A stretch of 64,000 nt of DNA from Gammaproteobacteria bacterium. Lineage in GTDB: Bacteria; Pseudomonadota; Gammaproteobacteria; Burkholderiales; Burkholderiaceae_B. Of this stretch, positions 46,729-53,582 are shown piece after piece. The stretch lies in the NCBI GenBank assembly GCA_030832095.1, contig JAURJT010000029.1, forward strand, positions 28,739 through 92,738, read 5' to 3'. Below the pieces are notes generated by a model. The model did no database searches, had not been told where the DNA came from, and saw nothing but the letters and a program-made list of their open reading frames with translations. Numbering within the stretch: the stretch's first letter is position 1; every line of letters starts with the position of its first letter. The translations under genes and the position numbers were made by a program.

Positions 46729-47613
46729 TCAGGTTATGCGTTGAACTCGAGCCGTTTCAGTACTGGCAAACCAGCCCTGACAACTTAAAACACTTGCACA
46801 GATTAAACCGTTCTGCTTAAGCGTGCGCGCTTTTTTTAAGCCTGCTTCGAGTGCTTCGTGGATTTCGTGTTCACTCAACTCGGGCACGGACACCGTGACC
46901 AACTGCTGACCCAAATCTGAATCGTCTTTCAGGGCGTTGGCGGGCTCGCGCACAATACGCGCATCTTCGACATTCACGGCGTTGGCAATCATCGTTGCCG
47001 CGGCATCTGCCTGCGACGCACTGGCCGCAAACACCGTCACACTATCGGCGATACCCAAAGAAAAGCTGCGTCCGCGCCAACCACTGGTGGCCACACCCGA
47101 GATGCCCATCCCATACTTCACTTCGAATACAGCATCGGTCTGCACACCGGCAATCAACTGTTGCTCATCTAAGCGCGCCAAGTCAGCAAATAGCCCTATC
47201 GACACCGCGGTGTCTTCAGTGAGATGCAGCGCAATGTCGCCTCCGTTATTGACCCACGCGCGCCTGATCCCCGAAACTTGGTAACAGGCACTTAAGTCTT
47301 GTGCAACCGAACCGGCGACCGCGGCCATAGGCGTTAAAAACGCCTGTGCATCTGAGTCGATCAAACAGGCCTTGCACGCTTGCCACATCGACTGAGCAAT
47401 CGGCCCTTTGAACCCACCCGCGCCGAGCACGGGTTGACGCAACTCAGCCAACTCATTCACCAATTCGGGCAGAATTTGTCCAAAGCGCTGCCAGGCAGCC
47501 TTATGCGCCAACGCCACACTTGCGGGATCGCCTTCGGCATAGGCAATGATATCGATCGGCCCATGTTGAAAATGGCGGCGTCCGTGCGACAGCTCGTGCG
47601 AGGTCGGCCCCAT
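46729..47613 (-). CDS. UPF0280 (ApbE-related) protein
   Basis: The 294-residue protein is of the UPF0280 family, related in fold to ApbE flavin transferases: GPIDIIAYAEGDP near the start, AAVAGSVAQDLSACYQ near residues 115-130, RRAWVNNGGDIALHL near 135-150 and ISGVATSGWRGRSFSLGIADSVTVFA near 190-215. The NNGGDIALHL and VATSGWRGRS blocks correspond to the flavin-nucleotide pocket and metal site of ApbE-like proteins. The ATG at 47613 lies 5 bp after the Hnr stop. It may mature or flavinylate the reductase encoded next to it; this is inference. Confidence 0.82.
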   Translation of the reverse strand: MGPTSHELSHGRRHFQHGPIDIIAYAEGDPASVALAHKAAWQRFGQILPELVNELAELRQPVLGAGGFKGPIAQSMWQACKACLIDSDAQAFLTPMAAVAGSVAQDLSACYQVSGIRRAWVNNGGDIALHLTEDTAVSIGLFADLARLDEQQLIAGVQTDAVFEVKYGMGISGVATSGWRGRSFSLGIADSVTVFAASASQADAAATMIANAVNVEDARIVREPANALKDDSDLGQQLVTVSVPELSEHEIHEALEAGLKKARTLKQNGLICASVLSCQGWFASTETARVQRIT

Positions 47614-47618
47614 GTTCT

Positions 47619-49196
47619 TTACCCTAGCTGTGGTGGCTGACCCAAAGGCCAAGGATTTTGAGTGGGCTGCATCACCCACTTGCGCGCAGTCGGCGCACCA
47701 TCTGAGTGCCAGGCGCCATCGCGCAGCACTGCGTCAAGCGTTCGCACATACTCCATATGGCCGCCTAGCTTTTTGAAATCCTCTGCGCGCATACTGAATT
47801 CGAAAGGGGCGACGATCGCTGGGGTGGGCACAGTCCCGAAGCTGCGATCTGGCATACGCAACACGTCAACCATCACCGTAATCCCCCCACCGGGCCACAC
47901 ATACGCGGGCGCCCCACCACAGGTCACATTGACCAAGGCTTGTTTAATCGCTCGAGTCAGTAACACGGGGTTGTCTGTGACGCCGGCACGCAAACTACCA
48001 CCCGCCCCACCCAAGAACAGTACCGTGGTCAGTGAGGGCTCGCAGTTTTCGCCGATACGGTCGATCACCGTCTGGACCGCAGCCGGAATCTCTTGCTGTC
48101 TGGGGATCAAATCCTCGTCGAGTACGAACCAAGCAGCGTGCTCACCCGTCGTCGACGTCATCAATAATCGCAAACCGGGCCAGGCGCGTTTAGGATCCCA
48201 CTTTTCAATGATGCTTAAGGGATCGGCAATATCAGTGCCGCCCCAACCAGTGCCAGGGTTTGCCACTTGAAAATAGCGACCGGGGGTTGAACGGCGACCC
48301 CGAATCGAAATCCCTGACGAGCGCATATTCAAACAGCAGCCTGCCTGATGCTCGGTCAAAACGCCGGTGATGTGATCGTCGACCACCACCACCTCGTCGG
48401 CCAACTCGAAAAATTGTTGCGCGAAGATACCAATCGCAGCAGACCCGCAACCGACCCGCATACGTCGCTCGACCACGCCATTGACAATCGGCGCGCGCCC
48501 AGCCTGAATCACGAGATTCGCCCCGCCCTCGATATTCAACTCAGCCGCCTCTTTGTTGCCCAGGGCCTGCATCATCTCCATGGTGACGCGACCCTCTTTT
48601 TTGCTGCCTCCTGTTAGGTGGTGCACACCACCCAAAGAAAGCATTTGCGAACCGTACTCAGCGGTAGTCACGTGACCCACTACCTCGCCCCGGCACAGCA
48701 CATTGGCCTGCTCAGGCCCTAGATAACGATCAGTATCAATTTTTATTTTTAAGCTGCAGTAACTAAAGATGCCCTCGGTGACAACCGTCACCATGTCGAC
48801 ACCGTCAATCTGCGAACCCACGATAAACGGCGCGGGCTTGTAATCTGGGTATGTGGTCGATGACCCGACGCCAGTAATGAAAATATCGTTGGCATGTATC
48901 AGATCGCCTGTCCATTCACCCTCAGACGCGCCAGGCGCAAAGGGTACCAACGCCGGCTCTTCAGTTTTCAAGGCTCGATTTAGCACCAGCACTGGATCGA
49001 CTCGAATGAGCACGCCCTCTTGGTTGGCATAGCGATCGCAGGCACCGCTACGACCCACACTGATCTGGCACAAGACTGGGCACGCGTTACACTCGATTTT
49101 GGTTGAGCCCACTGGGCGCGTTTGCGTGACCGGCGTGCCCTCCTCGGCCACTACCGCCTGCTCTGAAAGTCCGTCGGTTTTCGTGTGTTCAGTCAT
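47619..49196 (-). CDS. hnr: 6-Hydroxynicotinate reductase
   Basis: The 525-residue protein matches the 6-hydroxynicotinate reductase family (EC 1.3.7.1), which uses reduced ferredoxin to convert 6-hydroxynicotinate to 1,4,5,6-tetrahydro-6-oxonicotinate. An N-terminal cysteine motif, Cys36-x2-Cys39-x3-Cys43-x9-Cys53 (ECNACPVLCQISVGRSGAC), is suited to an Fe-S cluster. The body contains GVHHLTGGSKKEGR, RRMRVGCGSAAIGIF and GTGWGGTDIADPLSII. It is the first gene of the eight-gene minus-strand operon and lies opposite a ferredoxin-NADP reductase gene. Assignment rests on my recognition of the family and on an enamidase for its product nearby. No strong Shine-Dalgarno is visible at the ATG. Confidence 0.85.
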   Translation of the reverse strand: MTEHTKTDGLSEQAVVAEEGTPVTQTRPVGSTKIECNACPVLCQISVGRSGACDRYANQEGVLIRVDPVLVLNRALKTEEPALVPFAPGASEGEWTGDLIHANDIFITGVGSSTTYPDYKPAPFIVGSQIDGVDMVTVVTEGIFSYCSLKIKIDTDRYLGPEQANVLCRGEVVGHVTTAEYGSQMLSLGGVHHLTGGSKKEGRVTMEMMQALGNKEAAELNIEGGANLVIQAGRAPIVNGVVERRMRVGCGSAAIGIFAQQFFELADEVVVVDDHITGVLTEHQAGCCLNMRSSGISIRGRRSTPGRYFQVANPGTGWGGTDIADPLSIIEKWDPKRAWPGLRLLMTSTTGEHAAWFVLDEDLIPRQQEIPAAVQTVIDRIGENCEPSLTTVLFLGGAGGSLRAGVTDNPVLLTRAIKQALVNVTCGGAPAYVWPGGGITVMVDVLRMPDRSFGTVPTPAIVAPFEFSMRAEDFKKLGGHMEYVRTLDAVLRDGAWHSDGAPTARKWVMQPTQNPWPLGQPPQLG

Positions 49197-49265
49197 GTGG
49201 GGTTGGGTGAAAAGCGTATTGTTTTTTAGTCGTTGCCTAAATTACACCACAGGGGTTAACATAAA

Positions 49266-49281
49266 TGTAGCATTTGCTACA
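49266..49281. promoter_or_regulatory. Operator 1: perfect palindrome between hnr and fpr
   Basis: TGTAGCATTTGCTACA is an inverted repeat of 6-bp arms around ATTT, in the 200-bp region between the divergent operons. A second copy lies 22 bp away centre to centre, about two helical turns. It is a likely site for the TetR regulator encoded at 50167-50832. Confidence 0.65.
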
Positions 49282-49287
49282 ATTTAG

Positions 49288-49303
49288 TGTTGCATTCACT
49301 ACA
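49288..49303. promoter_or_regulatory. Operator 2: imperfect copy of the hnr/fpr palindrome
   Basis: TGTTGCATTCACTACA matches operator 1 at 13 of 16 positions (TGT-GCATT--CTACA in common). Two sites on one face of the helix suggest two dimers repressing both divergent promoters. Confidence 0.6.
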
Positions 49304-49396
49304 TTTACTGGTTAATTTAATGCATCCATCGCAAGCTCGCAATGTATTTATTGGGCCTGCCCCCGACTTAAAAAGATTTTGATACCCAAACCAACC

Positions 49397-50170
49397 ATGA
49401 GCGCCTTCAACGAAGAAACCGTTTTGTCCGTACACCACTGGACTGACCGCCTGTTTAGCTTCACCACCACACGAGATCCTTCGTTACGCTTTAGTAACGG
49501 CCACTTCACAATGATCGGGTTGCGCGTCAACGACAAGCCCTTGCTGCGAGCCTACAGCATCGTCAGCGCCAACTATGAAGAGCACCTTGAGTTTTTAAGC
49601 ATCAAAGTCGAAGACGGGCCCCTGACCTCAAGGCTGCAACACATCAAGGTGGGTGATTCAATTGTGGTCGGGCGCAAACCAACTGGCACGTTGCTAATCG
49701 ATTACTTGTTGCCTGCCAAACGTTTGTATATGTTCTCGTCTGGCACGGGCTTAGCGCCGTTTTTGAGCGTAATCCGCGACCCAGAAACCTACGAAAAATT
49801 TGCAGAGGTGATTTTGGTACATTCAGTGCGCGACGTTGCCGAACTCGCCTATCACGATTACCTCACACAAGAACTACCCAAGCACGAGTTCTTAGGTGAA
49901 ATGGTGAGTAAACAGTTGCGCTATTACCCGACTGTCACGCGCGAACAATACAAGCAGATGGGCCGCATCACGACTCTGATCGAAAACGAAAAGCTGTTCA
50001 AAGATTTGGGTGTTCCTGCGCTTGATCGTACGCAAGATCGCATTATGATTTGTGGTAGCCCAGGCTTGTTACGCGATTTAAAAACCATGCTTGAGCAGCG
50101 CGGCTTTAATGAAGGCAACACCACCAAACCAGGCGACTACGTGATCGAAAGGGCCTTTGTCGAACAATGA
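49397..50170 (+). CDS. fpr: Ferredoxin-NADP(+) reductase
   Basis: The 257-residue flavoprotein is of the bacterial Fpr type. The FAD-binding motif is LRAYSIVSANYEEHLEFLSIKV (Arg-x-Tyr-Ser), KPTGTLLIDYL follows, the NADP-binding GTGLAPFLSVIRDP lies near residue 115 and the C-terminal end is VIERAFVEQ. It exchanges electrons between NADPH and ferredoxin or flavodoxin. Placed opposite hnr, it is the natural supplier of reduced ferredoxin for that enzyme. The ATG at 49397 fits the family; a TTG six codons earlier also exists. Its stop overlaps the TetR start (ATGA). No ferredoxin gene is in the window. Confidence 0.92.
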   Translation: MSAFNEETVLSVHHWTDRLFSFTTTRDPSLRFSNGHFTMIGLRVNDKPLLRAYSIVSANYEEHLEFLSIKVEDGPLTSRLQHIKVGDSIVVGRKPTGTLLIDYLLPAKRLYMFSSGTGLAPFLSVIRDPETYEKFAEVILVHSVRDVAELAYHDYLTQELPKHEFLGEMVSKQLRYYPTVTREQYKQMGRITTLIENEKLFKDLGVPALDRTQDRIMICGSPGLLRDLKTMLEQRGFNEGNTTKPGDYVIERAFVEQ

Positions 50171-50832
50171 GCACCCGCATTTCAGCCCCTCTCAAAGCGC
50201 CGCGTAAAACCGGGGTACGAGAGCGTGCGGCTGAAACCACCCGCGAGAATATCCTGCGCGCGGCGATCAAAATTTTTGCCAAACATGGCCTCGATGGTGG
50301 CAGCATCGATCAGATTTCTAAGGCGGCCAATTCGCACGACCGCATGATTTATTACTACTTCGGCAATAAAGAGGGCTTGTTTGTCGCGGCGCTTGAAGAG
50401 ATCTATCGACGTTTTAACGATGCCGAAGCTGCACTTAAGCTTGACACTGCCCAACCACTCGTGGCCCTCAAGCAAGTCGTGCAATTCATTTTGCAGTACT
50501 ACAAAAAAAATCCAGAATTTGTGACGCTATTAAATAGCGAAAATCTGCACGGCGGTAAACATATCGCAAAATCCAGCAAAGCCCGCGAATATTCGTCACC
50601 CGCCATTGGGGTTGTGGATCAGGTCTTAGTGTGCGGTGTCGAACAAGGCGTATTTCGAAAAGACCTCTCGTCACGCGATCTGTACATGATGATCGCTGCT
50701 CTCGGTTATTTTTATCAATCCAATCGTTTCACATTGTCTGCCTTTTTAGGCGAAAATCTAGAAGCGCCGGCCACCTTCAAACAGTGGGAAGCGTTTGTTG
50801 TGGATGCGGTACAACGAACCGTCGTGCTGTAA
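50167..50832 (+). CDS. TetR-family transcriptional regulator
   Basis: The 221-residue regulator has an N-terminal TetR helix-turn-helix (about residues 25-70: ENILRAAIKIFAKHGLDGGSIDQISKAANSHDRMIYYYFGNKEGLF) and a helical ligand-binding C-terminal half. The start overlaps the fpr stop by 4 bp, so the two proteins are coupled. By analogy with NicS, a TetR regulator of nicotinate genes in Pseudomonas, it may respond to 6-hydroxynicotinate or a later intermediate. The tandem palindromes 860 bp upstream are its best candidate sites. Confidence 0.9.
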   Translation: MSTRISAPLKAPRKTGVRERAAETTRENILRAAIKIFAKHGLDGGSIDQISKAANSHDRMIYYYFGNKEGLFVAALEEIYRRFNDAEAALKLDTAQPLVALKQVVQFILQYYKKNPEFVTLLNSENLHGGKHIAKSSKAREYSSPAIGVVDQVLVCGVEQGVFRKDLSSRDLYMMIAALGYFYQSNRFTLSAFLGENLEAPATFKQWEAFVVDAVQRTVVL

Positions 50833-50840
50833 CCTCGACG

Positions 50841-50887
50841 GGTATGGGCGTCATTAGGCGCAGGTAATATAGTAAGCGTCCCATACC
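50841..50887. promoter_or_regulatory. Spaced inverted repeat upstream of the enamidase gene
   Basis: GGTATGGG (50841-50848) and CCCATACC (50880-50887) are perfect inverted 8-bp arms 31 bp apart. They flank an AT-rich TAATATAGTAA stretch that could be a -10 region. They may be a half-site pair for a looping regulator or a weak stem after the TetR gene; unproven. Confidence 0.3.
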
Positions 50888-51002
50888 AGTTAGAGCGCAG
50901 AGCGGGCAATTGAATCGTCGCGAGGATCACGAATTTAGGTAGAAGCGAGCTCAACGCACGGCTTCTAAATCACAAATTAAACGAAGCGGTCAGGAGAACA
51001 AC

Positions 51003-52196
51003 ATGGCAGAAGTCGTTGCAAACGAAAAATCAGGCAAAGTCGTCATCAAAAACATTGGTCTACTGTTGTCAGGCGATCTAGACCAGCCGATTCTGTCTGC
51101 CGATACGATTGTGATCAACGATGGGCTGATCGTTGCAGTCGGTAAAGAAAAAGACTGCGACATCGCGCACGCTAAAACAATCATCGACGCCCACAATACG
51201 TGCGTGGCACCCGGCTTGATTGATAGCCATGTGCATCCTGTGTTTGGCGATTGGACGCCGCGCCAAAATCAAATCGGCTGGATCGAGTCGACCCTCAACG
51301 GCGGTGTCACAACAATGATTTCGGCTGGCGAAGTGCACTTGCCCGGCCGGCCTAAGGATATCGTCGGGCTCAAAGCGCTCGCCATTACGGCTCAACGCGC
51401 CTTTGACAACTTTCGCCCAGGTGGCGTCAAAGTCTTAGCGGGTGCACCAGTCATCGAACAAGGCATGGTCGAACAAGACTTCAAAGAGCTGGCTGAGGCT
51501 GGCGTCAAACTGTTAGGCGAAGTCGGCCTGGGTTCAGTCAAAGCGGGCGAAGAGGCTCAAAAAATGGTGGCGTGGGCGCGCAAATACGGCATTCAAAGCA
51601 CCATTCACACTGGCGGGCCCTCGATCCCGGGCTCGGGGCTCATCGATAAAGACGTGGTGCTCGAGGCAGACGCCGATATCATCGGTCACATTAACGGGGG
51701 CCACACGTCGCTGTCTGAAGCCCACGTCTGCGAACTATGCGAAAAATCTTCACGCGGCATCGAGATTGTGCATAACGGTAACGAAAAAATCGCCATCGCT
51801 GCAGCGCAAGCAGCCATGCAACTGAAGTGCCCGCACCGCGTGATTCTGGGTACCGATGGGCCCGCAGGCTCGGGGGTCCAACCTCTGGGTATCTTGCGCA
51901 TGATCGCCCTGCTTTCAAGTCTGGGCAACATCCCCCCTGAATTAGTATTCTGTTTTGCTACCGGCAATACCGCGCGCATGCGTGACTTGAACTGCGGTCT
52001 GATTGAGCCCGGTCGTGCGGCCGATTTAGTCTTTATGGATCGCGCGCAACACACTGCTGGGCGTGACTTGCTCGATAGCGTCAAGCTTGGTGATATACCT
52101 GGCATTGGCATGGTGATGATTGATGGGCTAGTGCGTTGCGGGCGCAGTCGTAACACGCCCCCTGCAACCATGATCCCGAGTGTGGTTCATCACTGA
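51003..52196 (+). CDS. ena: Enamidase (amidohydrolase superfamily)
   Basis: The 397-residue metal-dependent amidohydrolase resembles the enamidase of nicotinate fermentation (EC 3.5.2.18) in Eubacterium barkeri. That enzyme opens 1,4,5,6-tetrahydro-6-oxonicotinate to 2-formylglutarate and ammonia. Shared blocks include GGVTTMISAG (residues 100-109), LPGRPKD, LGEVGLG (171-177), HTGGPSIPGS, GHINGG and LGTDGPAGSGVQPLGILR. Likely metal ligands are His76 and His78 (DSHVHP), Glu173, His202 and His229; Asp285 is the probable base. A glutamate replaces the carboxylated lysine of many relatives. AGGAG precedes the ATG at 51003. It is downstream of the TetR gene and upstream of a second ABC importer. 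Confidence 0.88.
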   Translation: MAEVVANEKSGKVVIKNIGLLLSGDLDQPILSADTIVINDGLIVAVGKEKDCDIAHAKTIIDAHNTCVAPGLIDSHVHPVFGDWTPRQNQIGWIESTLNGGVTTMISAGEVHLPGRPKDIVGLKALAITAQRAFDNFRPGGVKVLAGAPVIEQGMVEQDFKELAEAGVKLLGEVGLGSVKAGEEAQKMVAWARKYGIQSTIHTGGPSIPGSGLIDKDVVLEADADIIGHINGGHTSLSEAHVCELCEKSSRGIEIVHNGNEKIAIAAAQAAMQLKCPHRVILGTDGPAGSGVQPLGILRMIALLSSLGNIPPELVFCFATGNTARMRDLNCGLIEPGRAADLVFMDRAQHTAGRDLLDSVKLGDIPGIGMVMIDGLVRCGRSRNTPPATMIPSVVHH

Positions 52197-52256
52197 GCTG
52201 ACCACCGACGCTTGCGTATAAGCAAGGTCGCCTTGATTTATAAAAAAGGGAAATCG

Positions 52257-53582
52257 ATGCACCTTGCCTCTCGTTTCTGTGCCGTTCTAATTGCCGCGCT
52301 GGCGACAATCACTTTCAATGCCTCGGCGCAAACCGTGACGGTCATCACCTCGTTTCCTAAAGAGCTCACTGCGGCGTACAAAATCGCCTTCGAAAAAACG
52401 CACCCAGGGATCACTCTTGAGATCCTAAATAAAAATACAGTCGCGGGTATGGCTTACCTACGCGAACTACCCGTCGGCCAGCGACCTGAAGTCTTCTGGG
52501 TCAGCGCCCCCGATGCCTTTGAAGTACTCGCGCGCGAAAAACTACTCGCCTCAGTCGTCGATCTGAAAAATCCTCAGGTGCCTGAAAAGATCGGCTCTTT
52601 TCCGATTAATGATCCGCAGGGACTCTATCTGGGGCAAGCCCTCGCCGGTTACGGCATCATGTTCAACACGCGCTACCTCAAGGCTAACAAGCTGAGTGCT
52701 CCGAGCGAATGGCAAGATCTACTCGCCCCCGCATGGTTTAACCATGTGGGCATTACCGCTCCGTCGCGCTCGGGCACCATGCACCTGACAGTCGAAACGA
52801 TCCTGCAAAGCAATGGCTGGAACGCAGGCTGGAACACACTACTGCGAATGTCAGGCAATAGCGCGGCCGTCACCGAACGCTCGTTTGGCGTACCTGATGG
52901 CGTCAGTAACGGCCAGTTTGGCGCTGGGCCTGTGATTGATTTTTTTGGTTTGTCTGCAAAGTACTCGGGCTTTCCGGTTGAGTTTGTATACCCGGCTGAG
53001 ACTGCCATTGTGCCTGCCAATATTGCACTGGTAGCAGGTGCAAAAAACCCTGAGGCTGGCAAAAAGTTTATTACCTTTACCCTAAGTCAAGCGGGGCAAG
53101 AAATTCTATTGCAACCCAAGGTATCGCGCCTACCCGTACTTCCTTATCGCGAACTCACGAGTAAAGTCCCCGCAAATTATCCCGATCCCAACGCGATTGC
53201 CGCCCGCAGTACCGTCAAATTTGACACCGAACTTTCAGCAGCGCGTTACGAAGTCGTGCTCAAGCTTTTTGATCAGACCATCACATTTAGACTCAAAGAA
53301 CTGCAAGCCGCCACCAAAGCGATCTTTGAAGCCGAGCGCAAACTCAAAGGCGCCACGACTGGGTCTCAAGAAGAACTACTGGCTCAGGCACGAACACTTG
53401 CCTACACTCCTCTGGTAGATGACAAGCAAATTAGTGATGTCGCCTTTTTAAAGATTTTTTCTGGCAATAAAAAAGATCCTGAAGTGAGCAAAGCCATCAG
53501 TCAATTTGAAAGTGACTGGAACGCGCGCTCAAAAGAACGCTATGAGCGCGCGCTTGACCTCGCGAAAAAGGCCGCACAGTAA
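52257..53582 (+). CDS. Periplasmic binding protein of a ferric/thiamine/polyamine-type ABC importer
   Basis: The receptor of about 441 residues has a signal peptide (MHLASRFCAVLIAALATITF..., cleavage after ASAQ near residue 23). A type-2 solute-binding fold follows, with VTVITSFPKELTAAYKIAFEKTHPGI and PAETAIVPANIALVAGAKNPEAGKKFI. It is longer than FbpA/AfuA receptors (about 330) because of a C-terminal helical extension from about residue 300 (Lys/Glu/Ala-rich, RLKELQAATKAIFEAERKLKG). AAAGGG precedes the ATG at 52257. Its stop overlaps the permease start (TAATG). The ligand is unknown; position after the enamidase suggests a carboxylate linked to nicotinate use. Confidence 0.85.
   Translation: MHLASRFCAVLIAALATITFNASAQTVTVITSFPKELTAAYKIAFEKTHPGITLEILNKNTVAGMAYLRELPVGQRPEVFWVSAPDAFEVLAREKLLASVVDLKNPQVPEKIGSFPINDPQGLYLGQALAGYGIMFNTRYLKANKLSAPSEWQDLLAPAWFNHVGITAPSRSGTMHLTVETILQSNGWNAGWNTLLRMSGNSAAVTERSFGVPDGVSNGQFGAGPVIDFFGLSAKYSGFPVEFVYPAETAIVPANIALVAGAKNPEAGKKFITFTLSQAGQEILLQPKVSRLPVLPYRELTSKVPANYPDPNAIAARSTVKFDTELSAARYEVVLKLFDQTITFRLKELQAATKAIFEAERKLKGATTGSQEELLAQARTLAYTPLVDDKQISDVAFLKIFSGNKKDPEVSKAISQFESDWNARSKERYERALDLAKKAAQ

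Noticed and set aside
47614..47679. 22-residue N-terminal extension of the UPF0280 protein
   Set aside because: It overlaps the hnr 3' end; the ATG at 47613, 5 bp after the hnr stop, fits the operon spacing better.
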